A DNA stretch of 64,000 bases from Aegilops tauschii subsp. strangulata (lineage: Eukaryota; Streptophyta; Magnoliopsida; Poales; Poaceae), in NCBI RefSeq assembly GCF_002575655.3, contig NC_053037.3, positions 249,273,135 through 249,337,134 on the forward strand, in the 5' to 3' direction. The position numbers and the translations under genes are program-made. Of the stretch, positions 46,521-59,296 are shown piece by piece; position 1 is the first letter of the stretch; every line of letters starts with the position of its first letter. Under the pieces are notes generated by a model. It was not told where the DNA came from and made no database searches. It saw only the letters and a program-made list of their open reading frames with translations.

Positions 46521-47575
46521 TTCTTGATATGGCACGATCTTGATGTACCGCGAGCTTTGCTATTATAGTTGGATCTTATGATGTTTCTCACCCTCTACCT
46601 TCTTGTAATGGATTGAGTTTTCCCTTTGAAGTTATATTATCGGATTGAGTCTTTAAGGATTTGAGAACACTTGATGTATGTCTTGCGTGGGATGCCCATG
46701 GTGACAATGGGGTATTCAATTGATTCACTTGATGTATGCCTTGGTGATCAACTTGCGGGTTCCGTGACCTTGGGAATCTATGCATAGGGGTTGGCACACG
46801 TTTTCGTCTTGACTCTCCGGTAGAAACTTTGGGGCACTCTTTGAAGTTCTTTGTGTTGGTTTGAATAGATGAATCTGAGATTGTGTGATGCATATCGTGT
46901 AATCATACACATGGATACTTGTTGTGACATTGGAGTATCTAGGTGACATTAGGGTTTTGGTTGATGTGTGTCTTAAGGTGTTATTTTACTATGAACTCTA
47001 GGGCTGTTTGTGAAACTTATAGTAATAGCCCAATGGATTGATCGGAAAGAATAACTTTGAGGTGGTTTCGTACCCTACAATAATCTCTTCGTTTGTTCTC
47101 CGCTATTAGTGACTTTGGAGTGACTCTTTGTTGCATGTTGAGGGATTGTTATATGTTCTAATTATGTTATCATTGTTGAGAGAACTTTCACTAGTGAAAG
47201 TATGAACCCTAGGCCTTGTTTCCAAGCATTGCAATGCCATTTATGCTCACTTTTATCATTCGCTACCTTGCTGTTTTTATATTTTCAGATTACAAAAACC
47301 TATATCTACCATCCATATTGCACTTGTATCACCATCTCTTCGCCGAACTAGTGCACCTATACAATTTACCATTGTATTGGGTGTGTTGGGGACACAAGAG
47401 ACTCTTTGTTATTTGGTTGCAGGGTTGTTTGAGAGAGATCATCTTCATCCTATGCCTCCCACAGATTGATAAACCTTAGGTCATCCACTTGAGCGAAATT
47501 TGCTACTGTCCTACAAACCTCTGCACTTGGAGGCCCAACAACGTCTACAAGAAGAAGGTTGCGTAGTAGACATCA
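45905..47575 (+). repeat. Non-autonomous element 5' LTR
   Basis: TGATACATC to GACATCA. It contains a (CT)n tract much longer than in the 3' LTR. Small ORFs inside are not shared intact between the two LTRs and are ignored. Confidence 0.93.
46471..46517 (+). repeat. (CT)n microsatellite, 47 bp
   Basis: An uninterrupted CT run of 23 and a half units. The same place in the 3' LTR (59877-59893) holds only 17 bp. Confidence 0.97.
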
Positions 47576-47585
47576 AGCTCTTTTC

Positions 47586-47603
47586 TGGCGCCGTTGCCGG
47601 GGA
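47586..47603 (+). promoter_or_regulatory. Primer-binding site (tRNA-Asp type)
   Basis: TGGCGCCGTTGCCGGGGA, ten bases after the 5' LTR. This is the primer site typical of Athila-type Gypsy elements. Confidence 0.9.
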
Positions 47604-47699
47604 GGTGAGTGCTTGAAGGTATATCTTTAGATCTTAAAATCGAATCTTTTAGTTTCTTGTTTTATCACTAGTCTAGTTTACAAAGGAAAACTACAAAAA

Positions 47700-48419
47700 A
47701 TGGAATTGAGGGTGCCTCATATGCTTCATCTTTTTAATGTGATTCGTGAAAATAAGGATTCCGATAATTGTGCCAAAGTGTTAGAAGAAGAATGCAATAA
47801 ATTGTTTGGCACTAAATCTTTGTATGATGAGCATGATTGCAATGGTGTTAGTATGAATTCCTTGAATATCCATGATGCTAATGATATGCAAAGCCACAAG
47901 CTTGGGGATGCTATGTTTAATGAATATGATCTTTTTAGTCCCCCAAGTTTTGATGAGCAAATTTATTACGATGATAGCATGCCTCCTATTTATGATGATA
48001 ATATTGATGAAAGTGGGTTTGGAAGAGTGTAAACTTTAGGAAGTAATGATCCCACTATTTTGGAGGGTGTTGAATCTTATTGTGATAACTATGAAAGTGG
48101 ATTTGGGGAGGTTCCAATTGATTATGAGAACAAAGTTGCTATCTATGATGATTATTGTGATGACATGTATGCTATAAAGAATAATGATAAATATGAAACT
48201 TGTCTTGATTTTAATTTTCAATTGGATTATGCCTCACATGATAGTTATTTTATTGAGTTTGCTCCCACTATTATTCATGAGAAGAAATTTGCTTATGTGG
48301 AGAGTAATAAAATTTCTATGCTTGTAGATCATGAAAGTAATGCTTTATGTGATAGTTATATTGTCGAATTCATTCATGAGGCTACTGAATATTACTATGA
48401 GGGAGGAATATCCTTGTAG
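47700..48419 (+). pseudogene. Acidic ORF pair of the non-autonomous element (unknown)
   Basis: Two frames (47700-48032 and 48060-48419) are separated by a stop and a frame change. The first opens MELRVPHMLHLFNVIREN, then becomes rich in Asp, Glu, Tyr and Ser (SPPSFDEQIYYDDSMPPIYD). The second continues in the same style (VAIYDDYCDDMYA, then DHESNALCDSYIVEFIHEAT). No gag zinc knuckle, protease or polymerase motif is present. The style is familiar to me from non-coding-like Triticeae LTR elements, but no function is known. It might be a decayed gag-related or acquired coding region. Confidence 0.5.
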
Positions 48420-48521
48420 GAATTGCAATAATATCAAGTTTCATCTCTATGTGTTAAAAATCTTGAAGTTCTGCTTGTTTTGCTTTCCTATGCTAGTTGA
48501 TTCTTGTTCCCATAAGTTGTT

Positions 48522-49438
48522 TGATAGAGGCAAAGGTGTCCCGTCTTTCGATGAGATGATGGATATCGCTTTGATGGAAGTCGACTTTGACGATCCGACT
48601 ACGAACGTGCGAGGACGTCGCGCCTTAGCAATCGCTAAACCAACTCCGAGAGGTTATTGACCACGCCGGAGCACGATCAACCTGACCACGAGGGTCTGTT
48701 TCCTGCGAGCAAATGAAGAACAAGCAAGAAACTGAGATTGCAATCTGGATATTGCTAATATAAGATGAAAGCTTTATTGATCAAGGTGGGGTTCTGTGAC
48801 GCCTTTGTCTGGTCGTTGAACACAAACGAAGTACGCGAAGTTGCAGCTATGGCAAACTTTTAATCTAAACAAAACCCAAAGTCTAAACGACGCCCTAAGG
48901 GCTGTATATATGGAGGAAGAGGGGGGAATTTCGTGGCCCTTGGGGAAGGGGTCCGAAACCAACCCTATCTCTTGTTTCCCCACACATACGGACTCTAAAA
49001 ATAGCCTATACTCAAGTATTTCGAAATTACATGGGCCTGGCCCAATAATAAGGTGACGCAGCACATAGAATAGCCTCTAGACGAAAGTTATGAAGTAGCA
49101 TCTTGTATATTTCGTCCAAGGCTTCATGCACGCATTATGGTGGCTTCAACGTCCTGAAATCATCACTTGTAACTCCGTTCTTGTCACCCATGCGCATGCC
49201 ATCATCTCTATGTTTGTTCTTGCTCCAATGTTCATCCTTCTCAAAGCTAGGCCCTTCATTTGTAAGCAAAACAAATGTATCCAATTTAGGCAGCATCATA
49301 TTCTCATGAACATTAGAATCATTACGAAGAAACGAAAGTACCTGGTAATTTAATTGGCGTGCGCGAGCTCTAGTAATTGGTCCAGTATGTATAGCAGTAG
49401 GGGCTGTGGGTGTAACAATGGTATTGATGTCCTCATCA
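48522..49438 (-). repeat. CRM-like copy 2, 3' LTR (left)
   Basis: The minus strand begins TGATGAGGAC at 49438 and ends CCTCTATCA at 48522. The pol tail stop lies at 49135. Confidence 0.95.
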
Positions 49439-50827
49439 TCCTCCCCTTCTTGAAATGAAGTCGTCCTCGACGGAAGCTCATCTCCCTCACCCAAATAAGG
49501 CTTCAAATCTGCAATGTTAAAAGTGGGACTAACCCCCAAAATCTGCAGGCAGCTCAAGTTTATATGCATTATCATTTATTTTCTCTTACACCTTAAAAGG
49601 ACCATCAGCACGTGGCATTAGCTTTGATTTGCGCAAATCAGGAAATCTATCCTTACGCAAATGTAACCAAACAAGATCTCCAGGTGCAAACACAACATGT
49701 TTTCTACCCTTATCTCCAGCAAGTTTATATTTAGCATTCATACGCTCAATGTTTTCCTTAGTTAACTCATGCATTTTTAAGATCAATTCAGCACGTTGTT
49801 TAGCATCAAAATTAACCTTCTCCGAAGATGGAAGAGGTAACAAATCAATAGGTGCACGAGGTAGGAAACCATACACAATTTCAAAAGGGCACATCTTAGT
49901 AGTAGAATGCAATGAACGATTATAAGCAAACTCAATATGAGGCAAGCATTCTTCCCACATTTTCTTATTATTCTTCAAAACAGCCCTAAGCATAGTAGAC
50001 AATGTTCTATTGACCACTTCAGTTTGTCCATCAGTTTGGGGGTGACAAGTAGTACTAAAAAGCAGTTTAGTCCCCAACTTAGCCCATAAACATTTCCAAA
50101 AGTGGCTAAGAAATTTAGTATCACGATCTGAAACAATAGTATTTGGCACACCATGCAAACGAATAATTTCACGGAAGAACAAATCAGCAACATTAACAGC
50201 ATCATCGCTTTTATGACATGGTATAAAGTGTGCCATTTTTGAGAATCTATCCACGACAACAAATATGCTATCCCTCCCTTTCTTAGTTCGAGGTAAACCT
50301 AAAACAAAGTCCATAGATATATCCTCCCAAGGAACACTAGGTACAGGCAAAGGCATATATAAACCATGAGGATTGAGTCGTGACTTAGCTTTTTGACATG
50401 TAGTGCAGCGAGCAACAAAACGCTCAACATCCCGTCTCATCTTTGGCCAAAAGAAATGTGTAGCAAGTACGTCCTCCGTCTTCTTCACGCCAAAGTGTCC
50501 CATTAATCCTCCTCCATGCGCCTCCTGCAACAACAAAAGACGAAGAGAGCTAGCTGGAATGCATAGCTTGTTAGCACGGAACACAAATCCATCATTAACG
50601 ACAAACTTGTTCCAGGTTCTTCCTTCTTTACAATTCTGCAATACATCTTTAAAATCAGCATCATGCACATATTGATCTTTGATGGTCTCCAAACCAAATA
50701 TTTTGAAGTCAAGTTGTGAAAGCATAGTATAGCGACGAGACAATGCATCAGCAATAACATTTTCTTTACCCTTCTTGTGTTTAATGACATAAGGGAAAGT
50801 TTCAATGAATTCAACCCATTTAGCATG
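49135..50827 (-). pseudogene. CRM-like copy 2 integrase with tail in the LTR
   Basis: The 385-codon block 50743-49586 holds the whole catalytic domain: [51 protein letters not shown] and [16 protein letters not shown]. It is better kept than copy 1, with TGG at the position of copy 1's TGA. A TAA at 49586 (TTA in copy 1) and a one-base insertion near 49535 separate the final part. That part reads FNIADLKPYL and runs through the polypurine tract into the LTR, to FRTLKPP. Confidence 0.92.
49439..49451 (-). promoter_or_regulatory. CRM-like copy 2 polypurine tract
   Basis: The minus strand reads AAGAAGGGGAGGA next to the 3' LTR, identical to copy 1. Confidence 0.88.
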
Positions 50828-52258
50828 TCAACGATTTAGTTTAGCTTGACTTTTAATATGTTTCAAAGATTCATGATCAGAATGTATAACAAATTCTTTG
50901 GGCCATAAATAACGTTGCCATGTTTCTAAAGTCCGAACAAGAGCATATAGTTCTTTATCATAAGTAGAATAATTCAGACTAGGCCCACTCAATTTTTCAG
51001 AAAAGTATGCAACAGGTTTACCATCTTGTAATAACACACCTCCTAATCCAATTCCACTAGCATCACATTCAAGCTCAAAAGTCTTATTAAAATCAGGAAG
51101 TTGGAGTAAAGGAGCATGTGTCAACTTATCTTTCAATACCGTGAAGGCTTCTTCCTGTGCGGTACCCCAAACAAAAGGCACATCCTTCTTTGTAAGCTTG
51201 TTGAGAGGTGCAGCAATGGTGCTAAAATCTCTCACAAAACGCCTATAGAAACCAGCGAGTCCAAGAAAACTCCGCACTTGTGTGACCGTTTTGGGCTGCG
51301 GCCAACTCTCACTAGCTTCAATCTTGGCTTTATCAACTTCAATTCCCTGTGTAGTAACAACATAGCCAAGAAAAGATACTCGGTCGGTGCAAAAGGTGCA
51401 CTTCCCAAGGTTACCAAACAAACGTGCATCACGTAGAGCAATAAAAACAGCACGTAAATGTTCCAAATGTTCTTCCAAAGATTTGCTATAAATCAGTATA
51501 TCATCAAAATAGACTACCACAAATCGTCCAATGAAAGCACGTAAAACTTCGTTCATTAGTCTCATGAAAGTACTAGGTGCATTAGTTAACCCAAAAGGCA
51601 TGACTAACCACTCATATAAACCAAACTTAGTTTTAAATGCAGTTTTCCATTCATCTCCCAATTTCATACGAATTTGTTGGTATCCACTACGCAAATCAAC
51701 TTTGGAGAATATTGTAGAGCCACTCAATTCAGCAAGCATATCATCTAGCCTAGGAATAGGATGACGATAACGAATAGTAATATTATTAATGCCTCTACAA
51801 TCAATACACATACGCGACGTACCATCCTTTTTAGGCACTAGTATAATAGGAACAACACAAGGACTAAGAGATTCGCGTATATAACCTTTGTCGAGCAGCT
51901 CCTGTACTTGACGCATAATCTCCTTCGTCTCCTCTGGATTGGTACGGTATGGTGCACGGTTGGGTAGCGATGCACCGGGAATTAAGTCAATTTGATGCTC
52001 GATCCCTCGAATAGGTGGTAATCCCGGTGGCACGTCTTGTGGGAAGACGTCAGCGAACTCCTGCAAAACGTTAGTGACAGCAGGGGGCAAAGAGGAAGGC
52101 ACGTCCTCGAATGAAAATAATGCCTCTTTGCACACAAAAGCATAGCAAACATATTTGCTGAAATCTAGCTCATCAATATCAGATTTTGCGGCAAGTAAAC
52201 ATGCACTTTTCAATTTAATTTCAGAAACAACACTAGATGGTTTATTATTAGGTTCCAT
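50828..52258 (-). pseudogene. CRM-like copy 2 reverse transcriptase and RNase H
   Basis: An open stretch of 476 codons, the longest intact polymerase in the window. It includes [83 protein letters not shown] and [10 protein letters not shown]. It is bounded by TAA (52259, CAA in copy 1) and TGA (50828, shared with copy 1). Motif A has Gln where copy 1 has His (GYQQI against GYHQI). Confidence 0.93.
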
Positions 52259-54259
52259 TTGTTACTCAAATTCTTTTGCCACAATCTGATTTTCACTCTT
52301 ATTTTTCTCCTGTTTTGCTTTATTAGCTCTATTAATGTCATCTTTCAAAATGGAATCAGGAGTCATAGGAAGCAAAGTAATATTTTTATCCTTATGAACA
52401 AGAGTATACTGATTGTTTCTACCATGGTGTACAGAATTTTTATCAAATTTCCATGGTCTACCAAGTAATAAGGAACATGCTTGCATGGGTACCACATCAC
52501 AATCAACATAATCAGCATATGTAGAGATACTAAAATGCACACGAACAGTACGTGTTACCTTAACCTTGCCGCTGTTGTTGAACCATTGGATGTAGTAAGG
52601 ATGTGGATGTGGTCTTGTGGTGAGAGATAGCTTCTCCACCATCTCCATGCTAGCCAAGTTGTTACAGCTCCCTCCATCTATGATGACGCGAACAGAACGT
52701 TCCTTCACAACTCCCTTTGTATGGAACAAATTATGCCTCTGATTTTGCTCTGCTTGTGTGACCTGCACACTCAAAACACGTTGAGCAACTAAACATTCAT
52801 ACCGGTCAGCTCTTCAGGAGCCATGTATTGCGTCTCATTTTCAGAATCATCTCCACCATGTTCTTCACGTGTAATAAGAGCCAAAGTCTCCTCATCATAG
52901 TCACTAGCGGACTCATACCCACCATCCTCAGTAGCAATCATTGTACGCTGAGATTTTTATTCTCTCGCATAATGTCCTCTTCCCTTACAACGACGACAAA
53001 TAATATCACTTGTGTGCCCTGTCGATGCCATGGAAGAAGAAGAGCTCTGTGCAGGCCCGGCAGGTGCGCTCTTGGCAGATAGTGGTGGTTGTGCCTGCTT
53101 TCTTGTATCACGGCTGGAGGTGGAACCTGATGGAGGTGCTGGTGTAGTGGAAGTGGAAGATGCACGCGGTGTCCATGATGAAGGTCGACCTACAGAAAAG
53201 TTAGTTCGCGCCAATGGCTGTCGATCCTGCACTTCACGTTCAGCTTTACAAGCAAGATGGAATAAACGAGTGATATTATTATAATCCTTATACTCTAGAA
53301 TGGTCTGAATCTCTTTATTTAATCCACCCATAAAATGTGCAAGCATAGCTTCATTCTCCTCAACAATACCACATCTAATCATGCCAGTTTGTAATTCCTG
53401 ATAATATTTTTCTACAGAATTTTTCCCTTGTCTTAAGCGCTGCAATTTTTGAAGTAATTCACATTGATAATATGGTGGAACCCAACGAGTACGCATAGCA
53501 GTTTTCAAAGCAGCCCAAGTAGCTGGAACAGGATATAATCTACAATGTTCAGACCACCAAACACATGCAAAGCTAGTGAAAGCACAAACAGCAGCAGGAA
53601 CACGTCTCTCCTCAGGATATTGTAAACTTGTAAATCGTTGTTCAGTTTCTAACTCCCCAAGTAAGATATATATCAGGAACATATCTACCCTCAAATGGTG
53701 GAATATTCAATTTCAGTTTAGGGAGATGGTCATGATCTCGTACATGAGGTGGTGGTGCCGGCCTACCGTTGCGAATATATACCTGAGGTCGACCTGCTGG
53801 TGGGGGTGCTGGTGGCTGCATGTAGTTCTGATTTTGATCAACCTCATCCTCATAATTGCCCACATAATTGTCATCCTCCTCAGCCGCCGCAGTAGCAGGA
53901 GCCAAAGAAGCATCAACAGTAGGTGCAGCGGCACCCGAATTTTGACCAGTCTCAATTGGAACGCGCTATGCTCGTCCCACTTGATTTGGAAGGTAGCGTT
54001 GGAGATGTGGTTGTTGTTGTTGTAGAGGTGCGACATGTGCAGCCGGTGGTGGTTGGGGAAGACGCTTGAGTAATTCAGTAAACTTGTTATCCAGCTTTGT
54101 CTCGAACGACTTCTCCACGACATCTATCTTCTCCATAGCCTCTTCAAATCTGTTTAGCACATCTCCGACCTGGCCACTCATCATTTGCTGAAATTTATCA
54201 TGCAACTCCTTGTTCGTCATGTTCTCCCAATCAGTCTCATCGCCTTGTGATCCTGCCAT
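52259..54259 (-). pseudogene. CRM-like copy 2 gag and protease
   Basis: The ATG at 54259 opens MAGSQGDETDWENM. A TAG at 53966 replaces a CAG kept in copy 1. A one-base insertion near 53655 shifts the frame before the gag core (SVEKYYQEL). The knuckle reads CRRCKGRGHYARE and then a TAA at 52957 where the last Cys should be. A one-base deletion near 52807 precedes the protease part, with VIIDGGSCNNLAS near 52665-52700. Neither copy has an intact knuckle, but the lesions differ. Confidence 0.9.
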
Positions 54260-55465
54260 AGTTAGCAGCAATAGAAACACAAAAGAATATGATCCTGCAG
54301 ACTACTAGGAAGTGGTGGTGATGGTGGTGTGTCACAAAACCTTCAAACGAATCTCAAATTCTTACCAGTTCTTACCCAGCAGCAGATGGTGATCGGCAAC
54401 CATTGTAGTCAAAACTCTCAAAGCTTGGATAGAGCGATTACCAGGGAGAGTCAAACGCACGATGTAGATGTATGTGGAGCTGGGAAGGCTTATAATATGG
54501 TAGCAAAAAGGGTCAGCAATAATCAATTTAGAGATGCAAAGTTGAAGAAACGCTCAACGACGGTACTGTGCTGGTCCTAGGCTAGACCGTGCTAGAGACG
54601 CGAGCCTAGAACACTAACAAAATCACGGCGCTGCACGTAAACAAGGGAAAAGCACACTCTGGAGAAAAAAATTTGCTCTTTTTTGCGCTCTCTTTTTTTT
54701 GCGCTCCTTTTTTTTGCGAAAAATCACTATAATGGCGAGTGTCTCAAAACTCTTCCCAGGTCAAACTGACAGGATGGGCACAAAATTTTTTTGACTATTT
54801 TTTTTCGGAAATCAGGGCAGCGACGACGAAAAAGTGCGACAAAAAATCACTATGATGGCGAGTGTCTCAAAACACTCCCCGGGACCTAAAAATAGGATAG
54901 GGAAAAAAAATTGGTTGCCGAAATTTTGGCCTAAAAACTGCCCGGGGGTCTCCAGACTTTTTTTCCGAGACCTACTCAGGCAAAGAAACACGAAACGGAA
55001 AATAGATGGATCTCTAAAACAAACCGAATATGAAAAGAACTCGGATTGGTGGTGGATATATGGTGGTAGGATATGGCAGCGGTGGTGGTATATGGATACG
55101 GATCGGTGGTGGTATATGGATACAGATTGGTGGTGGTATATGGATACAGATTCAGAGCGGTGGCAGATAAGCAATAGTGGTAGATGGCAAGGCGATGATG
55201 ATGGTGCGGCGGCGGCGTGACAACTTATGACCAGAACTCGAAACTCTAAAAGACTAGACTCTAAGACCAGCAACTTGACACGACGATGCAACCGCAAATT
55301 CAACAAAGCAAAAACCCTAAAAAGATTATACAAAGGCTCAGATTGGTTCGGATATACTAAACTAACCCTAATTGTTTTTGTGGCTTTTTCGTGGACTGTA
55401 GGTATGAAGAACAGACTCGATCTAAACTACGAAAAACTGTAAAATCTCACCGAGCAACCTGGAAA
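54260..55465 (-). other. CRM-like copy 2 leader, non-coding
   Basis: A leader between primer site and gag. It contains a tandem duplication of about 123 bp (the word ggcgagtgtctcaaaac at about 54734 and 54857) and a short repeat of ggtggtggtatatggatac (55080-55150). Runs of a and t are frequent. Confidence 0.7.
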
Positions 55466-55475
55466 TCTGATACCA
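55466..55475 (-). promoter_or_regulatory. CRM-like copy 2 primer-binding site
   Basis: The minus strand reads TGGTATCAGA two bases from the 5' LTR, as in copy 1. Confidence 0.9.
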
Positions 55476-55477
55476 CC

Positions 55478-56393
55478 TGATAGAGGCAAAGGTGTCCCGT
55501 CTTTCGATGAGATGATGGATATCGCTTTGATGGAAGTCGACTTTGATGATTCGACTACGAACGTGCGAGGACGTCGCGCCTTAGCAATCGCTAAACCAAC
55601 TCCGAGAGGTTATTGACCACGCCGGAGCACGATCAACCTGACCACGAGGGTCTGTTTCCTGCGAGCAAATGAAGAACAAGCAAGAAACTGAGATTGCAAT
55701 CTGGATATTGCTAATATAAGATGAAAGCTTTATTGATCAAGGTGGGGTTCTGTGACGCCTTTGTCTGGTCGTTGAACACAAACGAAGTACGCGAAGTTGC
55801 AGCTATGGTGAACTTTTAATCTAAACAAAACCCAAAGTCTAAACGACGCCCTAAGGGCTGTATATATGGAGGAAGGGGGGGAATTTCGTGGCCCTTTGGG
55901 AAGGGGTCCGAAACCAACCCTATCTCTTGTTTCCCCACACATACGGACTCTAAAAACAGCCTATACTCAAGTATTTCGAAATTACATGGGCCTGGCCCAA
56001 TAATAAGGTGACGCAGCACCTAGAATGGCCTCTGGACGAAAGTTATGAAGTAGCATCTTGTATATTTCGTCCAAGGCTTCATGCACGCATTATGGTGGCT
56101 TCGACGTCCTGAAATCATCACTTGTAACTCCGTTCTTGTCCCCCATGCGCATGCCATCATCTCCATGCTTGTTCTTGCTCCAATGTTCATCCTTCTCAAA
56201 GCTAGGCCCTTCATTTGTAAGCAAAACAAATGTATCCAATTTAGGCAGCATCATATTCTCATGAACATTAGAATCATTACCAAGAAACAAAAGTACCTGG
56301 TAATTTAATTGGCGTGCGCGAGCTCTAGTAATTGGTCCAGTATGTATAGCAGCAGGGGCTGTGGGTGTAACAATGGTATTGATGTCCTCATCA
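55478..56393 (-). repeat. CRM-like copy 2, 5' LTR (right, 916 bp)
   Basis: The minus strand runs from TGATGAGGAC at 56393 to CCTCTATCA at 55478. The pol-tail frame is open here too (56290-56090). Confidence 0.95.
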
Positions 56394-56398
56394 TTGTT

Positions 56399-59296
56399 TG
56401 CTCAAAAAATCCCTATGCATAGGAAGTGGGTTATATTTAAATGTGCTAGTAATATGCTTCATGATGCTCCTGTTATGTTTCAATTCTTATCTTTCATGTG
56501 AGCATAATTGAAATCATCATGCCTAGCTAAAAAGGCATTAAAGAAAAGCGCTTGTTGGGAGACAACCCAATATTTACCCCTACTATTTTTTGTGTTCACA
56601 TGATTATGCTACTGTAGTAATCATGTTTTATAGCTTTTGTTTCAATAAAGTGCCAAGTAACACCTTTGGGATAGCTTACGGTGATAGTTTTGTTGATCCC
56701 GCTAAAAATCAGAAACTTCTGCACCCAGTAAATTAGTTTTAATAATTCGCAGAAATGTGCTTTTGATCTGATTATTTTTTCTATGGATTGTTACAAAAAA
56801 TTCTCAGGTTTTCCTAGTTTTGATGGATTTTTGGAGTTACAGAAGTATTCGAGAGTTACAGATTACTACAGACTGTTCTGTTTTTGACAGATTCTATTTT
56901 CTATGTGTTGTTTGCCTATTTTGATGAATCTATGAGTAGTATCGGAGGGTATGAACCATGGAGAAGTTGGAATACAGTAGATATAACACCAATATGAATT
57001 TAGAATGAGTTCACAACAGTACCAAAAGTGGTGATTTATTTTCTTATACTAACAGAGCTTACGAGTTTTTTGTTGAGTTTTGTGTTGTGAAGTTTTCAAG
57101 TTTTGGGTAAAGATTCGATGGACTATGGAATAAGGAGTGGCAAGAGCCTAAGCTTGGGGATGCCCAAGGAACCCCAAGGTAATATTCAATGACAACCAAG
57201 AGCCTATGCTTGGGGATGCCCCGGATGGCATCCCCTCTTTCCTCTTCGTTCATCGGTAACCTTACTTGGAGCTTAATTTTTATTCACCACATGATATGTG
57301 TTTTTCTTCGAGCGTCATTTTGTTTTATTTTCTTTTGCTTGCTGTTTGAATAATATCCCAAGATCTTAAATTATTAAATGTTAGAGATTCTTCACATAGT
57401 TAAATAATTATTCGACTACTCATTTATCTTTACTTATATCTTTTGGAGTAGTTTGTCGCTTGCTCTAGTGCTTCACTTATATCTTTTTAGAGCACGACGG
57501 TGGTTTTATTTTGAAGAAATAGATGAACTCTCATGCTTCACTTATATTATTTTGAGAGTCGTAAACAGCATGGTAATTTTCTTTGGTTATGAATTTAGTC
57601 CTAATATGATGGACATCCAAGAGGGATATAATAAAAACTTTCATATAAAGTGCATTGAATACTATGAGAAGTTTGATTTGAGATATTAAGATGGTGATAT
57701 TAGAGTCATGCTAGTGGAGTAGTTGTGAATTTGAGAGATACTTCTGTTAAAGTTTGTGATTCCCGTAGCATGCACATATGGTGAACCGTTATGTGATGAA
57801 GTTGGAGCATGATTTATTTATTGATTGTCTTCCTTATGAGTGGAGGTCGGGACCGCACGATGGTTAACTCCTACCAACCCTTCCCCTAGGAGCATGCGCG
57901 TAGTGCTTGGTTTTGATGACTTGTAGATTTTTACAATAAGTATGTGAGTTCTTTAAGACTAATGTTGAGTCCATGGATTATACGCACTCTCACCCTTCCA
58001 CCATTGCTAGCCTCTCTAGTATCGCACAACTTTCACCGGTACCATACACCCACCATATACCTTCCTCAAAACAGCCACCATACCTACCTCTTATGGCATT
58101 TCCATAGCCATTCCGAGATATATTGCCATGCAACTTTCCACCGGTCCGTTTATTATGACATGCATCATCATTGTCATATTGCTTTGCATGATCATGTAGT
58201 TGACATCGTATTTGTGGCAAAGACACCATTCATAATTCTTTCATACATGTCACTCTTGATTCATTGCACATCCCGGTACACCGCCAGAGGCATTCATATA
58301 GAGTCATATTTTGTTCTAAGTATCGAGTTGTAATTCTTGAGTTGTAAGTAAATAGAAGTGTGATTATCTTCATTATTAGAGCATTGTCCCATGTGAGGAA
58401 AGGATGATGGAGACTATGATTGCCCCACAAGTCGGAATGAGACTCCGGACAAAAAAAAGAGGCCATAAAAAAATTGAGAAAGGCCCAAATAAAAAATATA
58501 AAAAATGAGAGAAAAAGAGAGAAGGGGCAATGTTACTATCCTTTTACCACACTTGTGCTTCAAACTAGCACCATGATCTTCATGATAGAGAGTCTCCTAT
58601 GTTCTCACTTTCATATACTAGTGGGAATTTTTCATTATAGAACTTGGCTTGTACATTCCAATGATGGGATTCCTCAAATTGCCCTAGGTCTTCGTGAGCA
58701 AGCGAGTTGGATGCACACCCACGTAGTTTATTTTTGAGCTTTCATACACTTATAGCTCTAGTGCATCCGTTGCATGGCAATCCCTACTCACTCACATTGG
58801 TATCTATTGATGGGCATCTTCATAGCCCGTTGACATGCCCAGTTGATGTGAGACTATCTTCTTCCTCTTTTGTCTTCTCCACAACCACCATATTCTATTC
58901 CACCTATAGTGCTATATATGTCCATTGCTCATGCTCATGTATTGCATGAAAGTTGAAAAAGTTTGAGAATACTAAAGTATGAAACAATTGCTTGGCTGAA
59001 ACCGGGATTGAGCACGATTTGAATATTTTGTGTGATGAAGATGGAGCATAGCCAGACTATATGATTTTGTAGGGATAGCTTACTTTGGCCATGTTATTTT
59101 GAGAAGACATGATTGCTTTGTTAGTATGCTTGAAGTATTATTGTTTTTATGTCAATATTAAACTTTTGTTTTGAATCTTATGGATCTGAATATTCTTGCC
59201 ACAATAAAGAAGATTACATTGATAAATATTTTAGGTAGCATTCCACATCAAAAATTCTGTTTTTATCATTTACCTACTCGAGGACGAGCAGGAATT
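56399..59296 (+). other. Internal region of the non-autonomous element, non-coding
   Basis: No gag or pol motif. It contains the phrase gcgcttgttgggagacaaccc (about 56549-56569), AT-rich DNA and scattered short frames without motifs. The phrase aagcttggggatgccc occurs twice near 57150-57220 and resembles the polypurine tract at 59297. Confidence 0.6.

Larger units (their letters stand above)
48522..56393 (-). mobile_element. Full-length CRM-like Gypsy element, copy 2 (7872 bp)
   Basis: Same family as copy 1 and the solo LTR. LTRs are 917 and 916 bp, and the duplication ttgtt is perfect (48517-48521 and 56394-56398). The minus-strand frame runs from 54259 to 49135 with stops at 53966 (TAG), 52957 (TAA), 52259 (TAA), 50828 (TGA) and 49586 (TAA). 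Frameshifts lie near 53655, 52807 and 49535. It is inserted in the internal region of the non-autonomous element. Confidence 0.95.

Noticed and set aside
46127..46591. Minus-strand ORF of 154 codons over the CT microsatellite
   Set aside because: It contains a run of Arg-Glu repeats made by the CT tract and is not kept in the sister LTR.
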